Positions 16,530 to 24,564 are shown, counted from the stretch's first letter. The stretch: 28,258 nt of DNA from Ruminococcus sp. UBA946 (GCA_002293295.1 DBCY01000098.1:1-28258); one strand, 5' to 3'. A program made the numbers and translations. Notes: generated by a model not told the origin, from the letters alone.

Positions 16530-18292
16530 AAAAAATATTTTTAAAAAACAAGCGTATTCAATATGTAAAACAAATACTCGGTTACAGTTCTGATAAAGGC
16601 AGGCTTGTAACCGGAATAATCGGATGCAGGATTTTTGTAATTATTCTTTCGGTGCTTACACCGGTGTTTTATAATATTTTTATTAATAACGTACTGACCC
16701 AGCGGCAGCTGGAATTGTTCATTGCAGTAGCTTGCGGATATGCTGGAGTATTTGTGCTTCAATGTATAAATTCTTTTATAAACAAACGGATATATAACAC
16801 CTTTCTTATTGATATTCTTCGCAATGTTAAATCAAGGCTTTTAAATGTATGTCTTAATATGAAAACAAAGGATTACAGAGTAAAAGAAATCGGCGATGTA
16901 AAAAACATACTTGAGAATGATATAAATTCCATTGACAGCATAATCAATATTCATTGCCTTGATTATTTCTATCAATATTTTTACGGAATAATTCTTCTTG
17001 TAATAATGTTGATTATGAGTTGGAAGCTTACGCTGATAAGTATAGTCATGATACCGGTTTCTTTTCTTTTCACAAAATTCATGTCCAAAAAGTCAAAACA
17101 AACATCCGATGAACACCGTAAAATATTTGGCGGATACGAAAGCTTTGTATGGGGTGAACTTTATAATTATAAAGAGGTCAAATCTAATAATCTTGAGGAT
17201 ACAATGGTAGGAATGTTCAAAAGTCATTGGGATGTAATAGGCAGACTTTTTGTTAAGCTTCAGATGCTTTGGTTTGCAAACAGAACGTTCATATCGGTTA
17301 AAGACTTCTTTATTGTAAAGATGAATCTTTATTTTATCGGAGGACTTCTGATAATCTATAACAACATGGAGCTTGCAACGCTTTTGGTTTTCATGAACTA
17401 CTACGGCTCTTTTTTCAATGCGGTTTCGGTTGTAATGGAGGACAAAATTCAATTTACAAGCGAAGAAACAAAGCTGGAGCATATATTTAACATTCTGGAA
17501 TACAAATCCGAGGACGGTACTGAAACGGAAATCGAAAATAATATAATAAGCATTGAAAATGTTTCGTTTAATTATCAGGAAGACCAGCGCACCATTTTGA
17601 AAAACGTTTCTCTTGAAATCGGAGAGCATGAGAGCGTTGCCATAGTCGGACGAAGCGGATGCGGAAAAACAACGTTGGTAAATCTTATTTATCGTATGTA
17701 TGATCCTGATAATGGAATTATCAAAATCGGCGGAAAAGATATACGCAGCATCAGTCCTATGTCTTACGGTAAAAAGTTGAGTGTCGTATTACAGGAACCA
17801 TGCTTTTTCAACAATACGATCAGATATAATCTTCTTCTTGCGGACAGAAATGCGGACGATGCAAAGCTTTTTGCAGCGCTGAAAAAGGTTATGATGGACG
17901 GTTTTATCCGGCAGCAGCCAAACGGACTTGATACCATCATAGGCGAAAACGGAATAAAGCTTTCCGGAGGTCAAAGGCAAAGGCTTGCTCTGGCAAGGTG
18001 TTTTCTTCATGAGTGTGAAATAATCATTCTTGATGAAGCAACGTCTGCCATTGACAGTGAAAATGAAATGCAGCTTATGAGCGTTCTTAAAGAACTGAAA
18101 AAAGACAAGACAATCATTTTTATTTCACATAGATTTTCAACGATATGTAATGCCGATAAAATCTTTGTAATGGACGAAGGCCGTATAGTGGCTCAGGGCA
18201 GCCATAATGCTTTAAAAAACAACTGCGGTCTGTATGACAGTCTTTTCAGTAAACAATTCGGCGAGGTGTTAATTGATGCAAATACACAATGA
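16526..18292 (+). CDS. ABC exporter half-transporter (TMD-NBD), second subunit
   Basis: The 588-residue exporter half starts with GTG overlapping the previous stop by four bases. A six-helix membrane domain is followed by an ATPase with canonical Walker A GRSGCGKT (residues 375-382), LSGGQ (479-483) and LDEATSAID. Its catalytic motifs are complete, while its partner has a modified Walker A. In heterodimeric exporters the two ATP sites are often unequal. The substrate is presumed to be the product of the surrounding genes. Confidence 0.93.
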   Translation: MKKIFLKNKRIQYVKQILGYSSDKGRLVTGIIGCRIFVIILSVLTPVFYNIFINNVLTQRQLELFIAVACGYAGVFVLQCINSFINKRIYNTFLIDILRNVKSRLLNVCLNMKTKDYRVKEIGDVKNILENDINSIDSIINIHCLDYFYQYFYGIILLVIMLIMSWKLTLISIVMIPVSFLFTKFMSKKSKQTSDEHRKIFGGYESFVWGELYNYKEVKSNNLEDTMVGMFKSHWDVIGRLFVKLQMLWFANRTFISVKDFFIVKMNLYFIGGLLIIYNNMELATLLVFMNYYGSFFNAVSVVMEDKIQFTSEETKLEHIFNILEYKSEDGTETEIENNIISIENVSFNYQEDQRTILKNVSLEIGEHESVAIVGRSGCGKTTLVNLIYRMYDPDNGIIKIGGKDIRSISPMSYGKKLSVVLQEPCFFNNTIRYNLLLADRNADDAKLFAALKKVMMDGFIRQQPNGLDTIIGENGIKLSGGQRQRLALARCFLHECEIIILDEATSAIDSENEMQLMSVLKELKKDKTIIFISHRFSTICNADKIFVMDEGRIVAQGSHNALKNNCGLYDSLFSKQFGEVLIDANTQ

Positions 18293-19967
18293 TTCTTCAA
18301 TTACTTTCAAAGGGGAAACCTTAAACAAGACGGAGATTGATAAAGCCTGTAATAAGCTGATGCGGATGCTTGCGCGTATGAGTATAGAAAAGGACGAGGT
18401 TGTTGCAATAGCCTTGCCCAGATCTTATAATACAATAGTGGCAATGTATACGCTTTACAGACTGGGGATACCTTATCTTATACTGGATTTATCGCTTCCG
18501 GATGAAAGAATAGCGTATATGCTTGAAAACGCACAAGTCAGGCTCATAATAGCTGACAGTTCAGTTTCAAATGTATTTAAGGACAAAAACATTCTTAATA
18601 TTGATTTGTCGGAAATTTCAGATGAGGTTATGAAGCCGCTAAAAAGTACCATTATGTATCTGGCGTTCACATCCGGAACGACAGGAATGCCTAAGGGCGT
18701 TGAGGTTAGGAGAAAAGGCTTCGACTGCTTTGCAAAGGCATTTATAGAAACAGGCGTTTATAAAAGACACGGAAAGATAATATGCTTTTCAAGCTTTACA
18801 TTCGATATAATTTATAGTGAAACTTTGATACCTTTGTTTTTTGGAATGGACATAGTGCTTGTAACTTCCCAGGAGCTTAACAATATAAAAAAGAGATGTG
18901 AAATAATAAAAGAAAATCATATTGATTTTATTCAATGTACTCCGTCGGCTATTGCTATGATGAATATGTATGACAGCGGTATGAGCTTTCTGGATAATGT
19001 CGATACTTTGGTGCTGGGAGGAGAAGCTTGTCCTGAATCACTGCTTAATAAACTGGCATGCAAGAAAAATTTAAGGATTATGAATTTTTACGGTCCGACC
19101 GAAACAACTGTCTGGTCTACATACAGCGATCTGAGCAATAAAAAATCGGTTGATATAGGAAAGCCGCTTTCAAACACTGAAATCTATATTCTTGATGATT
19201 CGGGAAAAGCCGTTGCTGACGGAGAACACGGAGAAATATGTATAGGCGGAAAGTCGCTAGCTGCCGGATACAAAGGAAACAGGGAAGCGACAAAAAAAGC
19301 ATTCGGTATCTATGAGGGCAAAAGAATTTACAGAACGGGAGATATAGGGCACATTGAGAACGGTTTGATTTATTGTCACGGACGGAAGGATTTCCAGATA
19401 AAAATTCTGGGACATCGTATTGAAACTGATGAAATCGACAGCAGGCTTATGCAGATTGATGGAATTAATAACTGCGTTACCGCCTCATATCCAACTGAAA
19501 TCGGACAAGAGCTTATAAGCTTTTATCAGTCCGAGAAAATCATTGATGAAAGTGTTATAAAGAAAAATCTTTCGGATTTTCTTCCCGATTATATGATTCC
19601 GGCTGTGTATGTGCGAATGGACAAGCTGGCTTATACATCCAGCGGGAAAACCGACCGGAACAAAATGGTTTCGGACTATCTTGAGTCTTTAAAAACACAG
19701 AGTACCTGCGATGATAAGGACGATTCAGACGGGATTTTCGGAGAGATTGTAAGGATAATAGGTGAAAGGATATCTAATATTCCTGCGGATATTTCTCCTG
19801 ATACACTTTTTTCCTCGATATCCATCAATTCGGTGGCGTATGTAAGTATGGTAGTTTATTTTGAGGAAAAATATGATTTTGAATTTGAGGATGAATATCT
19901 GAATACAGACGCATTTAAAAGCCTTGGTGAACTTGCGGCATATATCGGCAAAGCAGCAAATTGTTAA
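18276..19967 (+). CDS. NRPS-type adenylation domain fused to a carrier domain (A-PCP)
   Basis: Adenylation core motifs are present in order: LAFTSGTTGMPKG (A3), FDIIYSE (A4, with the Asp typical of alpha-amino-acid activation), FYGPTETT (A5), YRTGDI (A7), GRKDFQIKILGHRIETDEID (A8) and SSGKTDRN with the catalytic Lys (A10). The last ~75 residues form a carrier whose likely phosphopantetheine Ser519 lies in SINSV. Total is 563 residues from the ATG at 18276. This is seven bases after GAGGTG and is preferred over the TTG one codon upstream. There is no condensation or thioesterase domain. The protein therefore probably activates and holds one amino acid for a separate transferase, plausibly the BtrH-like protein encoded next. 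It overlaps the ABC gene by 17 bases. Confidence 0.9.
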   Translation: MQIHNDSSITFKGETLNKTEIDKACNKLMRMLARMSIEKDEVVAIALPRSYNTIVAMYTLYRLGIPYLILDLSLPDERIAYMLENAQVRLIIADSSVSNVFKDKNILNIDLSEISDEVMKPLKSTIMYLAFTSGTTGMPKGVEVRRKGFDCFAKAFIETGVYKRHGKIICFSSFTFDIIYSETLIPLFFGMDIVLVTSQELNNIKKRCEIIKENHIDFIQCTPSAIAMMNMYDSGMSFLDNVDTLVLGGEACPESLLNKLACKKNLRIMNFYGPTETTVWSTYSDLSNKKSVDIGKPLSNTEIYILDDSGKAVADGEHGEICIGGKSLAAGYKGNREATKKAFGIYEGKRIYRTGDIGHIENGLIYCHGRKDFQIKILGHRIETDEIDSRLMQIDGINNCVTASYPTEIGQELISFYQSEKIIDESVIKKNLSDFLPDYMIPAVYVRMDKLAYTSSGKTDRNKMVSDYLESLKTQSTCDDKDDSDGIFGEIVRIIGERISNIPADISPDTLFSSISINSVAYVSMVVYFEEKYDFEFEDEYLNTDAFKSLGELAAYIGKAANC

Positions 19968-20006
19968 GATACCTTCAACAAATCACAGAGGAGGGGTTTG
20001 CAACAC

Positions 20007-21875
20007 GTGAAAAAAGTAATTGAGCTTAATCTGTTCAATGATTTCTGGATAGACTGTCAGCAGAAAAACATTCTTTCTGTGCTGACGACGGCTAACAGGT
20101 CATACAAAACGGCTGCAGCTATGAACAATTATATTTACGGAGTCGGCGGAAGAAGCGGTTGGTATAAATCGGTCACGATAGATTATAAAAAGGATGAAAG
20201 AGATTTTATGTCTTTTGTTGAACGGAAGGAGTTTGATTTTCCGCCTGACTGTAATTATATTGAAGAACTGAAGAAGTGTATTGATTGCGGCAGACTTATA
20301 AGCATAAAAGTGGATCTGTTTTACTGGAATCCATTGAATATCCTGTATAATAAGGTTCATGTAAATCATTTTTCAATGTGTTTCGGATATGATGACGAGG
20401 AGCAATGTTTGTATTTTGATGATGAAGCACAGAATGGAGACGGTTTTCTGAAAGTTCCTTACGAAAGGGTAAGGAAGGCTCTTGTATTTAATGATGGGAA
20501 GCTTTTCGGAATAGAATCCGTGTGCCGGAGCGACATTCCTGAATTTAAATATTCACTTGGCGATATTATCGGAAACGCTGAAAAGTTAAGGGAGAATCTT
20601 TCCTCCGCATTGTATACGACGGCATGGGCTGATTTCGGAAGGAAAGAAGATATCAGTATGTCCCTTACCGATATGTCGAAATTATTTAACCGCCAGACAG
20701 CTAATGTGATTTTGTTCAAAGCTCTTATGGAAAAGGGGCTTATTTCAGAAGAAGCTTTTTTGAATTACAGCGTGAGATTTAACGAAATCAAAGTTTTATG
20801 GCAGAACCTTCATAATACTACATATAAAAACACGCTAAAGAAAAAGGGGATCAGTATTGAGAAAGCCGATGAAATAAGCGAAAAAGCTTTTGAAAAAGAA
20901 CTGGAGCTGTGGACTGATTTTATTAATGAGTACGGGCAAATTCAAAACAACAAAAAGGTTGTTTCCTCAGAAAAATCACCGAAGTCGATAAAAGAATATT
21001 TTCCGGAGATAAGTGTACCTGTTAATACCAAAGAAACAGGTATAATGCCTGACAATATTTCTTTGCATTTAAACACCGAGGACAATTATACCGCTACTAT
21101 ACGGTTAAGTTATAACGGCGCAGCAGGAAAGCTTGTGGTGAGGGGAAAAGGCGGAAGCTTTAAAATAACATCCGATACATCAGCATTACAGGGTAATCAG
21201 GCTTGTGAATTTACTGTTAGGGACAACGAAATTTATCTCAAAACATTGATTCCCCTGCATGATGTAACCTTGCTGAGATATTTTACCCTTTTCTATTCAT
21301 ATGACACTGGAAATGCCATTACAGATTCTGAAGGAAATAATGTTGCAGCCATAAACGGAATCATCCTTGACGAGAGAATAAAAATGAGTTTGTTTATGAA
21401 CAAGCCGTATATAAGTCAAGTTTTTCCTCTGGGAAGTGGCGGATTTCATAAAGCTGAGTACATGGATGTGAAAGAAAAACTTATCTGGAAAAAGAAAATT
21501 TTTGAAGATTATATGATTGATTTTCCGCAGGAGCTTTGTCCTACGGATGAGAATTACGGTGTATTTTTTAGATATTCGCTGGATTCTCAGACAGAAGAAA
21601 CTGTTTATCTGCATATAGGTTACACAGATGAACAAAAAATCTGGTTCAATGACAATAAGCTTATTGAACTTTCTGAGAAAGATGAGCAGTTCTGCCTTTT
21701 TGAAAAACGGATTCCAATGAAGCTGAAAAGCGGACTCAATGAGATTGTTATATTCAATTGTTCAAAGCAAGGAAAAGCGGAACGGTTTATGCTGAGGTTG
21801 GGGTTAGAATACGATGGACTAAAAAAAACAAACCGTAAAATCGGAAATTTCCCGAAAGTAGTTTATGATAAATGA
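20007..21875 (+). CDS. BtrH-like cysteine acyltransferase (third of three) with C-terminal beta-sandwich extension
   Basis: The protein has 622 residues from the GTG at 20007, ten bases after AGGAGGGG. An in-frame TTG at 19998 sits almost on the site and is unlikely. The chosen start also puts the catalytic Cys at residue 17, exactly as in the paralogue at 4631. The triad is Cys17 (FWIDC), His121 (VHVNHFSMCFGYDDEE) and Asp138 or Asp139. Residues 1-310 resemble that paralogue throughout. Residues 335-622 are an added beta-rich region. Its last part (GYTDEQKIWFNDNKLIEL, then KSGLNEIVIFN) resembles galactose-binding jelly-roll modules of glycoside hydrolases and may bind a sugar-like substrate (inference). 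It directly follows the A-PCP gene, its probable acyl donor. Confidence 0.58.
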   Translation: MKKVIELNLFNDFWIDCQQKNILSVLTTANRSYKTAAAMNNYIYGVGGRSGWYKSVTIDYKKDERDFMSFVERKEFDFPPDCNYIEELKKCIDCGRLISIKVDLFYWNPLNILYNKVHVNHFSMCFGYDDEEQCLYFDDEAQNGDGFLKVPYERVRKALVFNDGKLFGIESVCRSDIPEFKYSLGDIIGNAEKLRENLSSALYTTAWADFGRKEDISMSLTDMSKLFNRQTANVILFKALMEKGLISEEAFLNYSVRFNEIKVLWQNLHNTTYKNTLKKKGISIEKADEISEKAFEKELELWTDFINEYGQIQNNKKVVSSEKSPKSIKEYFPEISVPVNTKETGIMPDNISLHLNTEDNYTATIRLSYNGAAGKLVVRGKGGSFKITSDTSALQGNQACEFTVRDNEIYLKTLIPLHDVTLLRYFTLFYSYDTGNAITDSEGNNVAAINGIILDERIKMSLFMNKPYISQVFPLGSGGFHKAEYMDVKEKLIWKKKIFEDYMIDFPQELCPTDENYGVFFRYSLDSQTEETVYLHIGYTDEQKIWFNDNKLIELSEKDEQFCLFEKRIPMKLKSGLNEIVIFNCSKQGKAERFMLRLGLEYDGLKKTNRKIGNFPKVVYDK

Positions 21876-21884
21876 GGCGTGATG

Positions 21885-23132
21885 ATGCTATATATATGCG
21901 TAAATAATGAATACTGTTCAGAGAAAATATATAAATATTTAAAGAGCTGTGAAGATAAGCAGATTATGATCGGATTGAGCGATTATGATTTTGAATCAAG
22001 GAAAAAATTATTTGAGCATATTTTCGGCAGCGCAATTATAGTCTGCGATAATTCTTTTGAAACCAGAGCGGATATTCTACGGAAATATAAGCCTGATAAA
22101 ATTGTTTTGCAAAATGACGATTTTTGTTTTTCTTCGAATGAAAACAGAGAAAAGGCAGAAAGACTGTTTGAAGGCTGCAGTGTTACAATCATGGAAGAAA
22201 ACAGTAAACTGAAAATCCAAGGAACAAACGGTTTCTATTTTCATAAAAGAAAATCTCTCAGGGAGCTTATTGCGCAAAAGGGATTTGTAAGGGTTATTGA
22301 AACAAGCAGCGGGTTGACTTCAATGCTGCTTCAAAGTCTTAAAGTAAAGGATAAGGGCGGGGAAACCAAAGCTTTTGACGCCTTCTGGATAAGTTCCTTA
22401 TGCGATTCTTTACTTCGTGGAAAAGCCGATCATGAAATCGTTGATACCACAGACCGTCTTAATTCAATTTCATGGACTCAGGAAATATCCGACCTTCCTA
22501 TAATGTTTGACTTGGACAGCGGAGGAAAAAAGGAGCAATTTTGGCACTCTCTTATTGCACTTTACAACAGGGGAGTTTCTGCTGTTGTTATTGAGGACAA
22601 AGTCGGAGAAAAGATTAATTCTCTTGCTGTGAACTGTTGCTTGCAGGAGCAGGATACGGTTGAGAACTTTTCAGAAAAAATAAGATGCGGTAGAAATCTT
22701 ATCCGTGACGATGACTTTATGATTATTGCGCGTATTGAGAGTCTTGTTCTTGGAAAGGGAGTTGATGATGGAATACATCGTGCGGAGAAATACATCAAGG
22801 CGAATGCGGACGCAATACTTATTCATTACAACAAGTGCGATACAAACCTTATCAAGAAATTCTGCGAGGAATACAAGAAAATCCCTAATCCGAAGCCGCT
22901 TGCGGTTGTTCCTACAGCGTATTCTTATGTTGATGAGCAGCAGCTTAAATCCTGGGGTGTAAATATTGTAATTTATGCAAATCACATAACAAGAAGCATT
23001 GTACCCAGAGTGCTTGATACAGGGTCGAAAATTCTTAAAAACGGACGAGCCCTTGAAGCGAGCATAAATTGTATATCGGTCAGCGAAACATTGAACCTTA
23101 TAAATGACTGCCTGGATTATTCGTCCTTATAA
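21885..23132 (+). CDS. pepM: Phosphoenolpyruvate mutase (PepM)
   Basis: The protein matches the PEP mutase branch of the PEP mutase/isocitrate lyase superfamily. It has metal-binding DLD at residues 209-211, the diagnostic EDKxxxKxNS motif at 237-246 as EDKVGEKINS, ARIES near 282-286, and His314 in DAILIH. VVPTAY and IYANH (363-367) follow, matching the region IWANH of known mutases. PepM rearranges phosphoenolpyruvate to phosphonopyruvate, the entry step to nearly all natural C-P compounds. The catalytic domain occupies about residues 120-400. The first ~120 residues are an unrecognised extension. The ATG at 21885 lies seven bases after GAGG; the ATG at 21882 or the GTG at 21879 are alternatives. 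It is the last gene of the cluster. No phosphonopyruvate decarboxylase is present, so the unfavourable equilibrium must be pulled by another enzyme. Confidence 0.87.
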   Translation: MLYICVNNEYCSEKIYKYLKSCEDKQIMIGLSDYDFESRKKLFEHIFGSAIIVCDNSFETRADILRKYKPDKIVLQNDDFCFSSNENREKAERLFEGCSVTIMEENSKLKIQGTNGFYFHKRKSLRELIAQKGFVRVIETSSGLTSMLLQSLKVKDKGGETKAFDAFWISSLCDSLLRGKADHEIVDTTDRLNSISWTQEISDLPIMFDLDSGGKKEQFWHSLIALYNRGVSAVVIEDKVGEKINSLAVNCCLQEQDTVENFSEKIRCGRNLIRDDDFMIIARIESLVLGKGVDDGIHRAEKYIKANADAILIHYNKCDTNLIKKFCEEYKKIPNPKPLAVVPTAYSYVDEQQLKSWGVNIVIYANHITRSIVPRVLDTGSKILKNGRALEASINCISVSETLNLINDCLDYSSL

Positions 23133-23135
23133 AGT

Positions 23136-23267
23136 AAGCTCGGAAATCTGAAAATTAAAGACATCAAGCCCATTCGCGTTCAGAACTTCCATAAAGAAAT
23201 ACCGAACCGCGACATATCAGACCCCAACAAGAAAAATTCCATTTTATCCATTATTAGTTCCGGATAA
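23136..23267 (+). pseudogene. Fragment of a tyrosine recombinase (integrase) core-binding domain
   Basis: The frame from 23136 reads KLGNLKIKDIKPIRVQNF and continues to a TAA at 23265. It resembles the N-terminal SAM-like core-binding domain of Tn916-type integrases (pattern LG..KL.DI.P..IQ.F). It has no start, no catalytic domain and only about 43 codons, so it is a remnant. It begins three bases after the pepM stop, which places a recombination scar at the right end of the cluster. The family call rests on pattern only. Confidence 0.45.
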
Positions 23268-23395
23268 AAACAACACTTCTCTGTTTACCGGCATACTGCT
23301 CTCAGCTTCGGTAGATTCCGTTATGTCGAACTCAAGCATGTATTCGGTTAAAAGCTTGGAATAATAGAGAGTAAAATGACTTAGACACAAAAGGA

Positions 23396-23493
23396 ACTAT
23401 AACAAAGCAACCCCAAGCGACCGCGAAAAATCCCGCTCTCTTTTTCTTTGAGCGGGATTTTTTCCTTCAATTAGGGGGTTGTTTTGTTATAGT
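23396..23493. repeat. Nested inverted repeat: 19-bp outer arms around the tsf terminator hairpin
   Basis: The outer arms 23396-23414 (ACTATAACAAAGCAACCCC) and 23475-23493 are complementary at 18 of 19 positions, and the single exception can pair as G-U. Inside lies the 13-bp terminator stem. The roughly 98-bp unit could fold as one long cruciform or RNA, and has the outline of a miniature inverted-repeat insertion. Confidence 0.6.
23426..23462 (-). terminator. Rho-independent terminator of rpsB-tsf (bidirectional form)
   Basis: AAAAATCCCGCTC (23426-23438) and its exact complement (23450-23462) form a 13-bp stem with an 11-base loop. A-run and T-run on opposite sides let it stop both the minus-strand tsf transcript and the plus-strand cluster transcript. 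Confidence 0.85.
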
Positions 23494-23519
23494 CTCTTAG
23501 TTTTTGAAAGATAGAATTT

Positions 23520-24449
23520 TTACTTATTTCCACCTGCCATGTTCGCTACCTCGGCGGCAAAGTCATCCTGTTTCTTTTCTATACCCTCGCCCTTTTCAAA
23601 CCTGATATATTCCTTAACCTTAACGGAACCGCCAAGCTCTTTAGCGACGCTGTCGATATATTTCTGAACGGTCATCTCGCTGTCCTTGACGTAAGCCTGT
23701 TCAAGCAGGCAGTTGTCGGAATAGAACTTTACAATCTTGCCGTCCACAATCTTTTCGCGCACCTGCTCGGGCTTGGAAGCCATTTTCGGGTCTTCCGCCA
23801 TCTGGGACATCATAATCTTCTTTTCCTCTTCGATAACGTCAGCGGGAACATCTGCCCTCGACAGGAAACGCGCGTTCATGGCGGCAACCTGCAAAGCAAC
23901 GTTTTTTCCGCATTCGAGAAGCTTATCGTTACCGGAGTCAATATCCGATTCAAGATTTACAAGCACGCCGATTGTTCCTCCGCCGTGCACGTAAGGAACG
24001 ACAATGCCTTCCATTCTCTTAAAGCGGCGAACCTTCATATTTTCACGGATTTTGAGGAACAGCTCCTGCAAAGCTTCTTCGACGGTAATGCTACCATCCT
24101 CGATTACGGCGGCGTTGAGAGCCTCCAGATTTGCGGGGTTTGTTTTAATAACTGTTTTTGTGACATTACTTACAAAGCTCCTGAATTCGTCGTTCTGAGC
24201 GACAAAGTCGGTTTCTGAATTAACCTCGGCAACGGCTCCCACGCCGTTTTTCACAATTGCCGAGACAAGACCCTCGGCGGCGATTCTGCCCGCTTTGCTT
24301 GCCTGCGTCGCCAGTCCTTTTTCGCGGAGAATAACAATTGCCTTATCCATATCCCCGTCAGCCTCGACAAGGGCTTTTTTACAGTCCATCATACCAACGC
24401 CGGTTCTCTCCCTGAGAGCGGCGACATCCTTTGCTGAAATAGCAGCCAT
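23520..24449 (-). CDS. tsf: Translation elongation factor Ts
   Basis: EF-Ts (309 residues) is the guanine-nucleotide exchange factor of EF-Tu. The N-terminal UBA-like segment (ISAKDVAALRERTGVGMMDC) and the TDFVA motif (residues 80-84), which inserts into EF-Tu, are both clear. Length is normal for Firmicutes. A TAGGAGGAAA site precedes the ATG at 24449. It lies 115 bases downstream of rpsB, the near-universal pair. The usual next genes, pyrH and frr, do not follow: the transcript ends in a terminator, and the biosynthetic cluster lies beyond in the opposite orientation. Composition is noticeably GC-richer than the cluster. Confidence 0.98.
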   Translation of the reverse strand: MAAISAKDVAALRERTGVGMMDCKKALVEADGDMDKAIVILREKGLATQASKAGRIAAEGLVSAIVKNGVGAVAEVNSETDFVAQNDEFRSFVSNVTKTVIKTNPANLEALNAAVIEDGSITVEEALQELFLKIRENMKVRRFKRMEGIVVPYVHGGGTIGVLVNLESDIDSGNDKLLECGKNVALQVAAMNARFLSRADVPADVIEEEKKIMMSQMAEDPKMASKPEQVREKIVDGKIVKFYSDNCLLEQAYVKDSEMTVQKYIDSVAKELGGSVKVKEYIRFEKGEGIEKKQDDFAAEVANMAGGNK

Positions 24450-24498
24450 TTGAATTTCCTCCTAACAGAATAATTATATCAATACTATGAGAAATTGC

Positions 24499-24522
24499 GG
24501 ATAAGGAATAAAAACCTTATCC
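24499..24522 (-). promoter_or_regulatory. Hairpin between rpsB and tsf
   Basis: GGATAAGG (24499-24506) pairs exactly with 24515-24522 across an 8-base loop. On the minus strand no U-run follows it, so it is more likely an mRNA-stability or processing element in the rpsB-tsf transcript than a terminator. Confidence 0.45.
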
Positions 24523-24564
24523 CCTCATCCGTTCTTCCTCACTGTTAAATCCTCAATCCTTTAA

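Noticed and set aside
17093..17629. 178-codon minus-strand frame inside the second ABC exporter gene
   Set aside because: Antisense shadow of a clear ABC transporter gene with no family features.
4631..23132. RiPP (modified peptide) cluster interpretation from radical SAM + C39-like protein + ABC exporters
   Set aside because: No precursor peptide with a leader/core layout was found apart from an unconvincing 14-codon frame. PepM, A-PCP, ACP and ligases point to small-molecule assembly.
23244..23397. Minus-strand frame with SKLLTEYMLEFDITESTE in the scar region
   Set aside because: It looks somewhat protein-like, but lacks a start with a ribosome site, is about 50 codons long and overlaps the integrase fragment antisense. 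A remnant is possible but unsupported.
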